Shown piece after piece: positions 35,720 to 45,066 of a stretch of 64,000 bases of DNA. A program made the translations under genes and the position numbers. The DNA lies in contig NZ_JBEGII010000001.1 of NCBI RefSeq assembly GCF_040675875.1, forward strand, positions 3,658,001 to 3,722,000. Direction: 5' to 3'. Each line of letters opens with the position of its first letter. The stretch's first letter is position 1. The notes under the pieces were generated by a model that saw only the letters and a program-made list of their open reading frames with translations, ran no database searches and was not told the DNA's origin. Source of the DNA: Microbacterium sp. LWO12-1.2 (GTDB lineage: Bacteria > Actinomycetota > Actinomycetes > Actinomycetales > Microbacteriaceae).

Positions 35720-36606
35720 CCGCCACGCAGGCACTGAGCGTGCCCGAGAAGATCCGCCGCCGTCGGAGCGTGTCCGTCGGCACGGCCGGCATCGGCAGCC
35801 GCCCCGGCTTCCTCACCTACGGTCTGCTCGCGGCCTTCATCATCGGCAGCGTCTACCCGCTGTGGTGGTCGGTCGTGGTGGCCAGCGGCACGAACGCGAC
35901 GCGCGGCGAGACTCTGCCGCTGATCCCCGGTGGCAACTTCTTCGCGAACGCCGCGAAGGTGTTCGACGCGATCCCGTTCTGGCTGGCGCTGGGCAACTCG
36001 TTCCTCATCTCGTCGATCATCACGATCTCGGTCGTCACATTCTCGACGCTCGCGGGTTACGCCTTCGCGAAGCTGAAGTTCAAGGGCCGCGAGGGGCTCA
36101 TGGTGTTCGTCATCGCGACGATGGCGATCCCCACGCAGCTGGGCATCATCCCGCTGTTCATGGTGATGCGCGAGCTCGGCTGGACCGGATCGATCGGTGC
36201 GGTGATCGTGCCGACGCTCGTCACGGCGTTCGGTGTGTTCTTCATGCGCCAGTACCTCGTCGACGTCATCCCCGACGAGCTGATCGAGGCGGCGAGGATG
36301 GACGGCGCGAACCAGTTCCGCACCTTCCTCACCGTCGGCATCCCGGCCGCACGGCCTGCCATGGCGATCCTCGGACTCTTCACCTTCATGACCGCGTGGA
36401 CGGACTACCTCTGGCCGCTCATCGTGCTGTCCCCGCAGAACCCGACGCTGCAGACCGCGCTCAGCCAGCTGCAGTCCGGCTACTACATCGACTACTCGAT
36501 CGTGCTCGCCGGTGCGGTGCTCGCGACCCTTCCGCTTCTCGTGCTCTTCGTGGTCGCGGGCCGGCAGCTGGTCAGTGGCATCATGGCGGGCGCGGTGAAA
36601 GGATGA
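35716..36606 (+). CDS. cebG: Cellobiose-type ABC transporter permease 2
   Basis: 296-residue CUT1 permease. EAA loop: 'LIEAARMDGANQFRTFLTVGIPA'. The end 'RQLVSGIMAGAVKG' is the typical MalG-type tail. Start overlaps cebF; its stop overlaps the beta-glucosidase start. No ATPase gene is present, so an MsiK-like ATPase elsewhere is expected. Confidence 0.9.
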   Translation: MTATQALSVPEKIRRRRSVSVGTAGIGSRPGFLTYGLLAAFIIGSVYPLWWSVVVASGTNATRGETLPLIPGGNFFANAAKVFDAIPFWLALGNSFLISSIITISVVTFSTLAGYAFAKLKFKGREGLMVFVIATMAIPTQLGIIPLFMVMRELGWTGSIGAVIVPTLVTAFGVFFMRQYLVDVIPDELIEAARMDGANQFRTFLTVGIPAARPAMAILGLFTFMTAWTDYLWPLIVLSPQNPTLQTALSQLQSGYYIDYSIVLAGAVLATLPLLVLFVVAGRQLVSGIMAGAVKG

Positions 36607-38042
36607 CCTTCATGACCCGCCCCTTCCCCGAGAACTTCCTCTTCGGTGCTGCGACCGCCGCCTACCAGATCGAGGGTGCAGCCTTCGAGGACGGTCGCAC
36701 CGCGTCGATCTGGGATGCGTTCTCGCGTGTGCCCGGCGCCGTGATCGGGGGAGACAACGGCGATGTGGCGTGCGACCACTATCACCGGTACGCGGATGAC
36801 GTCGCGCTGATGACCCGGCTCGGACTGCAGACGTACCGCTTCTCGACGTCGTGGTCGCGCGTGCGTCCGGACGGCGGCGCGGTCAACCCCGCGGGCGTCG
36901 ACTTCTACGAGCGCCTGGTCGACTCGCTGCTCGACGCCGACATCCTGCCCTGGCTCACGCTGTACCACTGGGACATGCCGCAGGCGCTGCAGGAGAAGGG
37001 CGGATGGACGAACCGCGACACCGTCGACCGCTTCCTCGAGTACGCGGGCACCATGCATGACGCGCTCGGCGACCGGGTGAACGTGTGGACGACGCTGAAC
37101 GAGCCGTGGTGCTCCTCCTTCCTCTCGTACACGGGCGGCGAGCACGCACCGGGGCACACCAGCGTCGCCGAGGGGCTGCTCGCCTCGCACCACCTGCTGC
37201 TCGCCCACGGTGAGACGGTGCGCGAGCTGCGTCGTCGTGACTCCTCGCTCGACCTGGGGATCACCCTGAACCACACCGTCGCGGATGCGGTGGACCCGCA
37301 GAACGCGGGCGACCTCGACGCCGTGCGCCGCATCGACGGACAGTTCAACCGCTGGTTCCTCGACCCGATCTACCGGGGCGCGTACCCGGCCGACATCGTG
37401 GAGGACATCAGGGCGGTCGATGCGGATGCCGTCGCGCGGTTCGAGGCCGCGATCCACGAGGGCGACCTCGAGACGATCTCGCAGCACATCGACACGCAGG
37501 GCGTGAACTACTACCACGGCGACTTCCTGTCGGGAACGGCGCCTGCCGAGGCGGCCGTCGAGAGCGTGCCGGACACCGAGCGCAAGGTGCGCAGCCCGTA
37601 CCCGTCGTACGAGAACATCTACAACGTCGAGCGCGGTCTGCCTCGAACCGCGCAGAACTGGGAGGTGCAGCCCGAGGGGCTGACCCGCCTGCTCCAGCGC
37701 GTGTGGACCGAGTACGCCGAGCCCGCGGGAACCGTGCTCTACATGACCGAGAACGGTGCAGCCTACGATGACGTCGCCGTCGTGGAAGACGGCGAGACGC
37801 GCGTGCACGACGCCGAACGCACCGAGTTCCTGCGCCTGCACCTCGGCGCGGTGCTGGACGCTGCGGATGCCGGCGTCGATGTGCGCGGCTACTTCTACTG
37901 GTCGATGTTCGACAACTACGAGTGGGCCTGGGGCTACGACAAGCGCTTCGGCATCGTGCGGGTCGACTACGACACACAGGAGCGGAGCGTGAAGGACTCG
38001 GGCCGGGAGTACGCTCGCATCATCGCCGCACGCAGCCTCTGA
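36603..38042 (+). CDS. GH1 beta-glucosidase
   Basis: 479-residue intracellular enzyme that should hydrolyse imported cellobiose to glucose. The acid/base is Glu167 in 'TTLNEPW', and the nucleophile is Glu383 in 'MTENGAAY'; 'FLFGAATAAYQIEGA' and 'WSMFDNYEWAWGYDKRFG' are standard GH1 marks. The ATG at 36603 overlaps the cebG stop; ATG 36612 is a close alternative. Fourth gene of the cellobiose operon. Confidence 0.96.
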   Translation: MTFMTRPFPENFLFGAATAAYQIEGAAFEDGRTASIWDAFSRVPGAVIGGDNGDVACDHYHRYADDVALMTRLGLQTYRFSTSWSRVRPDGGAVNPAGVDFYERLVDSLLDADILPWLTLYHWDMPQALQEKGGWTNRDTVDRFLEYAGTMHDALGDRVNVWTTLNEPWCSSFLSYTGGEHAPGHTSVAEGLLASHHLLLAHGETVRELRRRDSSLDLGITLNHTVADAVDPQNAGDLDAVRRIDGQFNRWFLDPIYRGAYPADIVEDIRAVDADAVARFEAAIHEGDLETISQHIDTQGVNYYHGDFLSGTAPAEAAVESVPDTERKVRSPYPSYENIYNVERGLPRTAQNWEVQPEGLTRLLQRVWTEYAEPAGTVLYMTENGAAYDDVAVVEDGETRVHDAERTEFLRLHLGAVLDAADAGVDVRGYFYWSMFDNYEWAWGYDKRFGIVRVDYDTQERSVKDSGREYARIIAARSL

Positions 38043-38097
38043 GCTGGGGCGGCTCGGGTCCGGGCATCCGGTCCGCTGTCGGATCAGAGGGAGAACT

Positions 38098-39084
38098 GTG
38101 TCGTCACGAGCGACCATCGAAGAGGTGGCTTCTGCCGCCGGGGTGTCCCGGTCGACCGTGTCACGTGTGGTCAACGGCTCGACGGCCGTGAGCCCTGAGG
38201 CGCTCGTCGCCGTGCGCACCGCGATCGAGCGGCTCAGCTACGTGCCGAACCGTGCGGCGCGATCGCTCGCATCCAATCAGACGCAGGCGATCGCACTGAT
38301 CATTCCCGAGGACACCACGCGGGTGTTCGGCGACCCGTTCTTCGCGGCCATCGTCGCCGGCATCACGGGCGTGCTGCGCAACTCCGACTACCTGCTGAAC
38401 CTGCTCATCGCGAGCGATGACCCGGGCGACAAGATGACGAGCTTCGTGCGCAACGGCGGCGTCGACGGCGCGCTGATCGTGTCGCACCACACGAGTGACG
38501 CCTACATCGAGCGGATCGCCGACGCGATCCCTGTGGTCTACGGTGGGCGTCGGCGCGAGGGCGACTACGTCGTCGACGTCGACAACGTCCTCGGTGCCAG
38601 GGCGGCGACCAGGCGCCTGATCGACATCGGTCGCACGCGTATCGCGACGATCTCGGGCACGCCCACCATGCTGTCGTCGAGGGACCGCATACAGGGATTC
38701 CGCGATGCGCTGGCGGATGCCGGGCTGGCTCCGTTCGCCGAGGAAGCTGGCGACTACAGCGAGGCGAGCGGGGCGGATGCCGCGCGGCGCATCCTTGCCG
38801 CAGGGAGACCGGATGCGATCTTCGTCGCGAGCGACCTCATGGCACGCGGCGCGCTGACGGTGCTCCGCGCCGCAGGGGTGCGGGTTCCCGAGGACGTCGC
38901 CCTGGTCGGATTCGACGACTCCTCGGTCGCCACCACGACCGATCCGCCGCTCACCACGATGCGCCAGCCGATGTATGCGCAGGGCGAGGCCATGGCGACA
39001 GTTCTCCTCTCGCGTCTGGCCGGAGGCGAACCGCCCCACACCACGATCCTGCCTACCGAACTGGTGGTGCGCGCCTCCGCGTGA
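38098..39084 (+). CDS. cebR: LacI-family repressor, CebR-like
   Basis: 328-residue regulator: HTH and hinge 'ATIEEVASAAGVSRSTVSRVVNGS', then a sensor domain with 'VDGALIVSHHTSDAYIERI' and 'PDAIFVASDLMARGAL'. GTG start with AGAGGGAGA ribosome site, 55 bases after the GH1 gene. Two perfect CebR operators lie ahead of cebE, so it most likely represses this operon and is released by cellobiose. A palindromic hairpin follows its stop. Confidence 0.9.
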   Translation: MSSRATIEEVASAAGVSRSTVSRVVNGSTAVSPEALVAVRTAIERLSYVPNRAARSLASNQTQAIALIIPEDTTRVFGDPFFAAIVAGITGVLRNSDYLLNLLIASDDPGDKMTSFVRNGGVDGALIVSHHTSDAYIERIADAIPVVYGGRRREGDYVVDVDNVLGARAATRRLIDIGRTRIATISGTPTMLSSRDRIQGFRDALADAGLAPFAEEAGDYSEASGADAARRILAAGRPDAIFVASDLMARGALTVLRAAGVRVPEDVALVGFDDSSVATTTDPPLTTMRQPMYAQGEAMATVLLSRLAGGEPPHTTILPTELVVRASA

Positions 39085-39088
39085 CCGC

Positions 39089-39108
39089 GTCTCGGCGCGC
39101 GCCGAGAC
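39089..39108. terminator. 20-base palindrome after cebR
   Basis: GTCTCGGCGC / GCGCCGAGAC is a perfect palindrome starting 5 bases after the cebR stop, and can fold into a tight GC stem. Likely end of the cellobiose operon transcript. Confidence 0.55.
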
Positions 39109-39127
39109 CCTGCCCCGCGGGGTGGAA

Positions 39128-39172
39128 CACGGGACCGGCCCTGTCGCCCCTCCGGACAGGAACGGTCCCGTG
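39128..39172. terminator. Second hairpin after cebR
   Basis: CACGGGACC (39128-39136) and GGTCCCGTG (39164-39172), with an inner CCTGTC/GACAGG stem (39140-39145 / 39155-39160). Long stem, no U run. Confidence 0.6.
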
Positions 39173-39339
39173 CGTCTGTGGCCGCGGCACCGCCGGATCT
39201 TCGCGGCGGTGGCCGGCGACCGGTCGAACGCCGTCATGCCCCCCGGCACGACGCAGATTCTTAGGCTGAAGAAGCGTTCAGTCATTAATCTATAGGGCAG
39301 GTGGCCAAACCGGAAGTCGGTTGGCGCCGGGAGAAAGAG

Positions 39340-40014
39340 GTGATCGTGGCGCGCTCCGAAGAGCAGAACCGCCTCGCCCGCGAGCGGGCCCGTGAGCTGA
39401 TCCTGGAATCCGCGATCGAGCTGTTCGCCGAACGGGGTGTCTCCGGTGCCAGCATCGCCGAGATCACGCGGCGGGCCGGCGTCGCTCAGGGCCTCGTGAA
39501 CTACCACTTCGGCGGCAAGGAGCAGTTGATCGCCGCCGTGTTCGACGGGTGGTTCGACGCACTGTTCGGCCTCCCCTCCGTCGACGGGACGGCCGATGAG
39601 CGCTTGGCAGGGCTGATCGACACCGTCATCATGGCGACCGGCTACGCACTGCCGCTGCAGCGCGCGGTGCTGGCGATGCAGTTGCAGCCGTCGACCCACC
39701 GCCTGTTCGCCGCGGCGGAGGAACGCTACGGCGATCGCGCGTCGACGGCTGAGGAGTCGGTGCGCGACATGTTCCGCGAGCGGGGTGCGGCTGATCCCGA
39801 GGTCGAGGAGATCATGCTGCGGAGCACGCTCGAGGGCATCCTCGTGAAGTTCGCGGTGTACGGCGAGACTTTTCCGCTCGAAGAGGCTCGTCGCTGGATG
39901 TACCGGCTCTACGCGCTGCCCGAACCCGCAGGCCCCCTTCCGCTCGAAGCGCCGCCGCGCGCGGGGTCGATCCGGCTACGGGCGATGGGTGCGGTGCGCG
40001 AACCGCTGAGCTGA
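39340..40014 (+). CDS. TetR-family transcriptional regulator
   Basis: 224 residues. The HTH spans 'RELILESAIELFAERGVSGASIAEITRRAGVAQGLVNYHFGGKEQLI', and a C-terminal sensor domain follows. Start uncertain: GTG 39340 has GGGAGA 5 bases upstream, GTG 39346 and 39301 are in frame. A -10-like TATAGG is at 39291-39296. It stands alone, convergent with the nucleobase permease, so its target is unknown. The family commonly controls efflux or catabolic genes. Confidence 0.87.
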   Translation: MIVARSEEQNRLARERARELILESAIELFAERGVSGASIAEITRRAGVAQGLVNYHFGGKEQLIAAVFDGWFDALFGLPSVDGTADERLAGLIDTVIMATGYALPLQRAVLAMQLQPSTHRLFAAAEERYGDRASTAEESVRDMFRERGAADPEVEEIMLRSTLEGILVKFAVYGETFPLEEARRWMYRLYALPEPAGPLPLEAPPRAGSIRLRAMGAVREPLS

Positions 40015-40057
40015 GGGACGCGGGCGACGCGCCTCTGCCACCCTGGCGGGCCGGAAG

Positions 40058-40114
40058 TTCGGCCTTGTGCGACTTCTGCGGCCTCCTGGGCGGCGGATGG
40101 CCGAAGAAGCTGCA
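40058..40114. repeat. Imperfect fold-back TTCGGCC / GGCCGAA
   Basis: A TTCGGCC block near 40061 faces GGCCGAA near 40107 across a GC-rich loop in the TetR/permease convergent gap. Possibly another repeat family; only one copy is seen. Confidence 0.4.
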
Positions 40115-40160
40115 TTTTTCCGAGATCTCGGCGGGCGAGATACGGATGCCCCGACGCCGA

Positions 40161-40194
40161 GATCCCGGATGCCTCGGGTGAGGCATCCGGGATC
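40161..40194. terminator. 15-base stem between TetR and permease genes
   Basis: GATCCCGGATGCCTC (40161-40175) and its perfect complement (40180-40194) with a 4-base loop. Lies 22 bases after the permease stop in transcription order and could end both convergent transcripts. Confidence 0.75.
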
Positions 40195-40216
40195 TGCGGG
40201 TACGGCGGCGTGCCGA

Positions 40217-41572
40217 TCAGGCCGGGTCGCCACCGAGCGGGCCGACCGCGGAGAGCGGCTTGGGGTCGTCTGCGCCGGTCTTGCGTGCGCGGGCGATCAG
40301 GTTGCCCAGGTGGTAGATGAGCAGCGCCGCGACGGTGCCCAGCACGATGCCGCCGAACGCGAAGTCGCCGAGCTGCATCGAGAAGCCCGCGATGCCGATG
40401 ACCAGCGAGACCGCGGCGGTGTACTGGTTGACGGGACGCGAGAAGTCCACCTTGCTGTCGACCCAGATCTTGATGCCGATGATGCCGATGAGCCCGTAGA
40501 GGGCGGTGGTCGCACCGCCGAGCACGCCGGCGGGGATCGAGTTGAAGACCTCGCCGACCTTCGGCGAGAACGCGAGCAGGATCGCGAAGAGCCCGGCCAC
40601 CCAGTAGACGGCGGTGGAGTACACGCGGGTCGCCGCCATGACGCCGATGTTCTCGCCGTACGTGGTGGTGCCGGATCCGCCGAAGCCTCCGGCGATGGTG
40701 GTGGCCACGCCATCCGCGATGAGCGCGCGGCCGGTGTGCTTGTTGATCGCGGGGTCTTCGGTCATGGTGGCGACGCCGCGCACGTGGCCGACGTTCTCGG
40801 CGACGAGCACGAGCACGACGGGCAGGAACATCGCGATCGTCGACCAGGTGCCGGGGGCGATGAAGTCGGGCAGCTGGAAGTGCGGCAGGCCGATCCACGG
40901 CGCCTCGGCGATGAGCTCGGAGGGAGTCTTGCCGCCGCGCAGCGCGTTGGGCACCTCGAACGAACCGGTGAAGGCGGCGTAGATGAAGCCGACCGCGACG
41001 CCGAGGAAGATCGAGATCCGACCCAGGAAGCCGCGGAACAGCACGGCGAACAGGATGATCGCGACCAGTGTGATCGTGGCGGTGACCGGGTCGAGCTGGA
41101 AGTTGTTCCATGCGGTCGGGGCGAGGTTGAAGCCGATCAGGGCGACGATCGCGCCGGCGACCACCGGAGGCATCAGTGCGTCGACCCAGCGGAGCCCGGC
41201 GAACTGCACGACCAGGCCGACCACCGTGAGCAGGATGCCGACCGCGACCACGCCGGCGAGGGCGGATCCGGTGCCACCCGCGGCGACCGCGGCGGTGATG
41301 GGGGCGATGAACGCGAACGAGGAGCCGAGGTAGCTGGGCAGCTGGTTCTTGGTGATGAGCAGGAAGAGCAGCGTGCCGACACCGCTGAACAGCAGGGTGG
41401 TCGAGACGGGGAAACCGGTGAGCGTCGGCACCAGGAACGTGGCGCCGAACATCGCGATCACGTGCTGCAGGCCGATCGCGATCGTGGCGGGCCAGTTCAG
41501 GCGCTCATCGGGACGGACGACGGCGCCGGGTTCGACGGTACGGCCGTCTCCGTGCAGTTTCCACAGGGCCAT
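40217..41572 (-). CDS. NCS2-family nucleobase:cation symporter (uracil/xanthine permease)
   Basis: 451 residues, about 14 membrane spans. 'GLQHVIAMFGATFLVPTLTGFP' is the NCS2 opening, 'GFGGSGTTTYGENIGVMAATRVYS' the conserved substrate-site region with Glu, and 'VLVAENVGHVRGVATM' another family block. Closest in my judgement to UraA-type uracil permeases. It imports uracil or a purine base with protons. RBS GAGGAG. Own transcription unit, near purC and apt, compatible with salvage. Confidence 0.9.
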   Translation of the reverse strand: MALWKLHGDGRTVEPGAVVRPDERLNWPATIAIGLQHVIAMFGATFLVPTLTGFPVSTTLLFSGVGTLLFLLITKNQLPSYLGSSFAFIAPITAAVAAGGTGSALAGVVAVGILLTVVGLVVQFAGLRWVDALMPPVVAGAIVALIGFNLAPTAWNNFQLDPVTATITLVAIILFAVLFRGFLGRISIFLGVAVGFIYAAFTGSFEVPNALRGGKTPSELIAEAPWIGLPHFQLPDFIAPGTWSTIAMFLPVVLVLVAENVGHVRGVATMTEDPAINKHTGRALIADGVATTIAGGFGGSGTTTYGENIGVMAATRVYSTAVYWVAGLFAILLAFSPKVGEVFNSIPAGVLGGATTALYGLIGIIGIKIWVDSKVDFSRPVNQYTAAVSLVIGIAGFSMQLGDFAFGGIVLGTVAALLIYHLGNLIARARKTGADDPKPLSAVGPLGGDPA

Positions 41573-41875
41573 GCGGGCTCCTCAGGTTCGGGGGATGTCG
41601 GGAGTGCTGGAGCAACCCTATCGATTCCTGAGTTTTCCCTGGGTGCCGCGGCGGAGGCCGTTGGCACCGCGCCTCGTTCCTCGCGACTTGCGTCTCGCGC
41701 CCTGCGCCCTGCGCCCTGCGTCTCGCGACCTGCAGGAGAATGTGCGGTCTGCAGGACGGATAGGCCCTCATCCCTCCTGCATCCGGCGGATCCTCCTGCA
41801 CGTCGCGGAAGAGGTCCGGAGCACGTCGCGGAGGAGAGCCGGAGGAGAGCCGGAGATGCGGGCGGATGCCGCGGG
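41573..41875. other. Gap upstream of the nucleobase permease
   Basis: About 300 bases with no gene. It holds a GCGCCCTGC tandem run (41697-41720), the family C fold-back at 41725-41806 and a GGAGAGCCGGAG tandem at 41831-41850. The permease promoter must be within the first 150 bases but no consensus is clear. Confidence 0.6.
41725..41806. repeat. Family C fold-back repeat (GCGACCTGCAGGAG arms)
   Basis: GCGACCTGCAGGAG (41725-41738) faces CTCCTGCACGTCGC (41793-41806), 13 of 14 paired, with nested GTCTGCAGGA / TCCTGCATCC. Second copy at 59460-59541. Confidence 0.8.
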
Positions 41876-42754
41876 TCAGGCCCCGAGGCGTGCGAGCAGT
41901 TCGCGGTAGCGGTCGGCCGTGCGGCCGACGATGTCGTCGGGGAGCAACGGCGGCTCGCCCTGCTTGTCCCAGTTCGCGGCGAGCCAGTCGCGCACGATCT
42001 GCTTGTCGAAGCTCGCCATCCGCTCGTTCGGGGTCGTGCCGGTCTTCCAGGCCTCGGCGTCCCAATAGCGGGAGGAGTCGCTCGTGAGCACCTCGTCGGC
42101 CAGGCGCAGCACGCCGTCGGCATCCGTCCCGAACTCGAACTTGGTGTCGGCGAGGATCAGGCCCTTCTCCTCGGCGATCGCGGCGGCGCGGGAGTAGATC
42201 GACAGCGATGCGGCGCGCAGTTCCTCCGCCCGCTCGGAGCCGACCAGCTCCACTGTCTGTTCGAACGTGATGTTCTCGTCGTGCTCGCCCATGGGCGCCT
42301 TGTAGGCAGGGGTGAAGAGCGGCTCGGGAAGGCGGTCGCCGTTCTGCAGACCGGCGGGCAGCGGGATGCCGCAGACGGTGCCGCTCTCGGTGTACTCGGC
42401 CCAGCCGGATCCCGTGATGTAGCCGCGCACGACGCACTCGATCGGCAGCATCTCGAGCGACTGCGCGAGCATGGCGCGGTCGGCGACAGAGGCCGGGAGC
42501 TCTCCATCCGCGAGGTGGTTGGGCACGTCATCCAGCTGCGCGAACCACCAACGGCTCAGGCCGGTGAGCAGTGCGCCTTTCTCCGGGATGCCGGGGGAGA
42601 GCACGAAGTCGAAGGCGCTGACCCGGTCGCTCGCCACGACGAGGATGCGGGTGTCGGACGGATCCTCCGAGGCGTACAGGTCGCGGACCTTGCCCGAGTA
42701 GATGTGCCGCCAGCCGGGGATGCTCTGTGCCGTGCCTTCTGAAGGAGTGCTCAC
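41876..42754 (-). CDS. purC: Phosphoribosylaminoimidazole-succinocarboxamide synthase
   Basis: SAICAR synthase, 292 residues, joins aspartate to CAIR using ATP. 'YSGKVRDLYASEDPSDTRILVVASDRVSAFDF' is the ATP/substrate region, 'VVRGYITGSGWAEY' and 'ILADTKFEFG' are family signatures. GTG start at 42754 with a GATGAT hexamer 6 bases upstream. Intact and of normal length for the actinobacterial form. Divergent from an acetyltransferase gene. Confidence 0.96.
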   Translation of the reverse strand: MSTPSEGTAQSIPGWRHIYSGKVRDLYASEDPSDTRILVVASDRVSAFDFVLSPGIPEKGALLTGLSRWWFAQLDDVPNHLADGELPASVADRAMLAQSLEMLPIECVVRGYITGSGWAEYTESGTVCGIPLPAGLQNGDRLPEPLFTPAYKAPMGEHDENITFEQTVELVGSERAEELRAASLSIYSRAAAIAEEKGLILADTKFEFGTDADGVLRLADEVLTSDSSRYWDAEAWKTGTTPNERMASFDKQIVRDWLAANWDKQGEPPLLPDDIVGRTADRYRELLARLGA

Positions 42755-42760
42755 CCGCCC

Positions 42761-42766
42761 ATCATC
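42761..42766 (-). promoter_or_regulatory. -10-like GATGAT of leaderless purC
   Basis: GATGAT then GGGCGG then the GTG start. Weaker than the TAnnnT copies but at the same distance. Confidence 0.4.
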
Positions 42767-42819
42767 CCAGAGCGGATGCCATGCCGCAGACGCGCGTCGC
42801 CGCTCTCGCATCGGATGCT

Positions 42820-42825
42820 TAGCCT
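42820..42825 (+). promoter_or_regulatory. -10 hexamer TAGCCT of a leaderless acetyltransferase gene
   Basis: TAGCCT, six bases GTTCTC, then ATG 42832. Confidence 0.6.
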
Positions 42826-42831
42826 GTTCTC

Positions 42832-43380
42832 ATGACCGTCGACACCCTCACCGAACGACTTCGTCTCTCGCGTCCCGTCCCGGCCGACCTCGACGCCGTC
42901 TTCGCGATACAGCAGGATCCGCGGGTGTGGACTCATTTCCCGAGCCTCCGCCACACCGAGGTAGCGACGACGGCGTCGATGATGAAGCGATGGGACGACA
43001 GCTGGGCCGCTGCGGGCCTGGGCTCCTGGGTGGTGCGGTTGCGCGCGACCGGAGAGGTGATCGGCAACGGCGGGTGCACTCTGCTCGGAGGCGAGGTATG
43101 GAATGTGGGCTACCGGATCGCCGCCGATCATCACGGCCACGGCTACGCGACGGAGCTGGCGCGGGCAGGCGTCGAGGCCGCGCGGGGCCTGGAGCCCGAC
43201 CGCCCGCTGGTCGCCTTCCTGGTCGAGCACAACCGCTCCTCGGCACGCATCGCGGAGAAGCTGGGCATGACGCTCGTGCACCGCGCGCCTGATGCGGGCA
43301 ATCCCGACCCATCGGTGATGCGCCTGGTGTACGCCGATCGTCCTCTCCGGCCGGCGGAACTCGAGGCCGTGCTGCGCTAG
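42832..43380 (+). CDS. GNAT-family acetyltransferase (RimJ/RimL type)
   Basis: 182 residues. 'LRLSRPVPADLDAVFAIQQDPRVW' at the start and 'GYRIAADHHGHGYATELARAGV', the acetyl-CoA loop, then 'HNRSSARIAEKLGM', are typical of RimJ/RimL-like N-acetyltransferases. Substrate unknown: ribosomal protein, amine or amino acid derivative. Leaderless start. Divergent from purC, followed by an MFS gene with its own promoter. Confidence 0.85.
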   Translation: MTVDTLTERLRLSRPVPADLDAVFAIQQDPRVWTHFPSLRHTEVATTASMMKRWDDSWAAAGLGSWVVRLRATGEVIGNGGCTLLGGEVWNVGYRIAADHHGHGYATELARAGVEAARGLEPDRPLVAFLVEHNRSSARIAEKLGMTLVHRAPDAGNPDPSVMRLVYADRPLRPAELEAVLR

Positions 43381-43414
43381 CACCCTCTGCGGCCTGGATG
43401 TCGGCGTGCAGGTG

Positions 43415-43420
43415 TAGCGT
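43415..43420 (+). promoter_or_regulatory. -10 hexamer TAGCGT of a leaderless MFS gene
   Basis: TAGCGT, six bases TGCGCC, then GTG 43427. Confidence 0.6.
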
Positions 43421-43426
43421 TGCGCC

Positions 43427-44968
43427 GTGACTTCCGCAGAGCGTACGACCACCGGTTCTCTCCTTCAGCCCAGGAGCCCGTGGCCTGCGCTGTGGGCGCT
43501 CGTCATCGGCTTCTTCATGATCCTCGTCGACACCACGATCGTCTCGGTCGCGAACCCGGCGATCAAGGCAGCGCTCGACCCGAACACCAACAACCTCGAC
43601 AACGTCGTGTGGGTCACCAGCGCCTATCTGCTGGCCTACGCCGTGCCGCTGCTGATCACCGGGCGCCTCGGTGACCGCTTCGGACCCAAGAACATCTACC
43701 TGATCGGTCTCGCGATCTTCACGCTCGCCTCGCTCTGGTGCGGGTTGTCCTCCTCGCTCGAGGGGCTCATCGTGGCGCGCGCAGTGCAGGGACTCGGCGC
43801 GGCGTTCATGACGCCGCAGACCATGGCCGTGATCACCCGCACGTTCCCGCCGAACCGACGCGGTGCGGCCATGGGCCTGTGGGGTGCGACCGCCGGTGTC
43901 GCGACGCTGGTCGGACCGCTGCTCGGCGGCGTGCTGGTCGACGGCCTCGGGTGGGAGTGGATCTTCTTCGTCAACCTCCCTGTCGGCGTGATCGCCTTCA
44001 TCGCCGCGTGGATCCTGGTGCCGAAGCTCGAGACGCATCCGCACCGCTTCGACATCCTCGGCGTCGTGCTCAGCGCCGCCGCGATCTTCCTGGTGGTGTT
44101 CGGCCTGCAGGAGGGTGAGAAGTACGACTGGGGCGTGATCTGGGGGCCCATCTCGGTGTGGAGCCTGATCATCGCCGGCATCGTCGTGCTCGCGCTGTTC
44201 ATCCTGCAGCAGTGGAAGACCAAGAGCGAAGCCCTCGTTCCGCTCGAGCTCTTCCGTGATCGCAACTTCTCGGGCGCCAACATCGCGATCGCGACGGTCG
44301 GCTTCGCGGTCACGAGCATGTCGCTGCCCCTGATGTTCTTCCTGCAGATCGCCCGCGGGCTCGCCCCCACCGAGGCGGCACTGCTCATGATCCCGATGGC
44401 AGTGTTCTCGGGCGTGCTCGCCCCGCTCGCCGGCAAGATCCTCGACCGCACCGACCCGCGTCTGATCCTCATCCCCGGGCTGATCTTCTTCGCCGCGGCA
44501 CTGGTCTGGTACTCGGCGCTGGTGAACATGGACACCGAGATCTGGATGTTCCTGTTCCCGTCCGCACTCCTCGGTATCGGCAGTGCCGGCATGTGGGGAC
44601 CGCTCGCGACCACCGCGACCCGGATGCTCCCGATGCGTCAGGCGGGCGCCGGTGCCGGCATCTACAACACCACGCGCACGATCGGCTCGGTGGTCGGTTC
44701 CGCCTCGATCGCGACGTTCATGCAGGCGCGCCTCGAGGCGAACCTTCCGGGGATGGGCGACTCCGCCGGATCCATCAGCTCGGGCGGGACTCTCCCTGCG
44801 CCCGTCGCTGAGGGATTCACCGCGGCGATGTCGCAGGCCATCCTGCTGCCGGCCGCCGTGATCGTGATCGGACTGATCGCGTCGCTGTTCCTGCGCGGCG
44901 CACCGCAGAAGCGCCCCACCGCCGCCGATGTTCCGGCACCGGCATCCGCGCCCGCTCCCACCGAGTGA
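43427..44968 (+). CDS. MFS drug:proton antiporter, DHA2 (EmrB/QacA) family
   Basis: 513 residues, 14 membrane segments expected for DHA2. 'FFMILVDTTIVSVANPAI' (segment 1), motif A 'GRLGDRFGPKNIYLIGL', and motif C-like 'GLWGATAGVATLVGPLLGGVLVDG' are clear. Exports hydrophobic or cationic compounds by proton exchange. GTG start, leaderless. A 14-base perfect stem follows the stop. No regulator adjacent. Confidence 0.9.
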   Translation: MTSAERTTTGSLLQPRSPWPALWALVIGFFMILVDTTIVSVANPAIKAALDPNTNNLDNVVWVTSAYLLAYAVPLLITGRLGDRFGPKNIYLIGLAIFTLASLWCGLSSSLEGLIVARAVQGLGAAFMTPQTMAVITRTFPPNRRGAAMGLWGATAGVATLVGPLLGGVLVDGLGWEWIFFVNLPVGVIAFIAAWILVPKLETHPHRFDILGVVLSAAAIFLVVFGLQEGEKYDWGVIWGPISVWSLIIAGIVVLALFILQQWKTKSEALVPLELFRDRNFSGANIAIATVGFAVTSMSLPLMFFLQIARGLAPTEAALLMIPMAVFSGVLAPLAGKILDRTDPRLILIPGLIFFAAALVWYSALVNMDTEIWMFLFPSALLGIGSAGMWGPLATTATRMLPMRQAGAGAGIYNTTRTIGSVVGSASIATFMQARLEANLPGMGDSAGSISSGGTLPAPVAEGFTAAMSQAILLPAAVIVIGLIASLFLRGAPQKRPTAADVPAPASAPAPTE

Positions 44969-44972
44969 GCAC

Positions 44973-45018
44973 CACGGCTCCGCCCCTTGCACCTCCGAGT
45001 GCCGGGGGCGGAGCCGTG
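44973..45018. terminator. 14-base perfect stem after the DHA2 gene
   Basis: CACGGCTCCGCCCC (44973-44986) pairs with GGGGCGGAGCCGTG (45005-45018), loop 18 bases. Starts 4 bases after the stop. Confidence 0.8.
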
Positions 45019-45066
45019 TCCGGCCGCGGTTTTGCAACCTGTACGGAGGTCTGATTTCATGGGCCG

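Noticed and set aside
45059..45061. ATG at 45059 after GGAGGT
   Set aside because: Out of frame with the GNAT protein; its own product is a short Arg/Ser-rich peptide.
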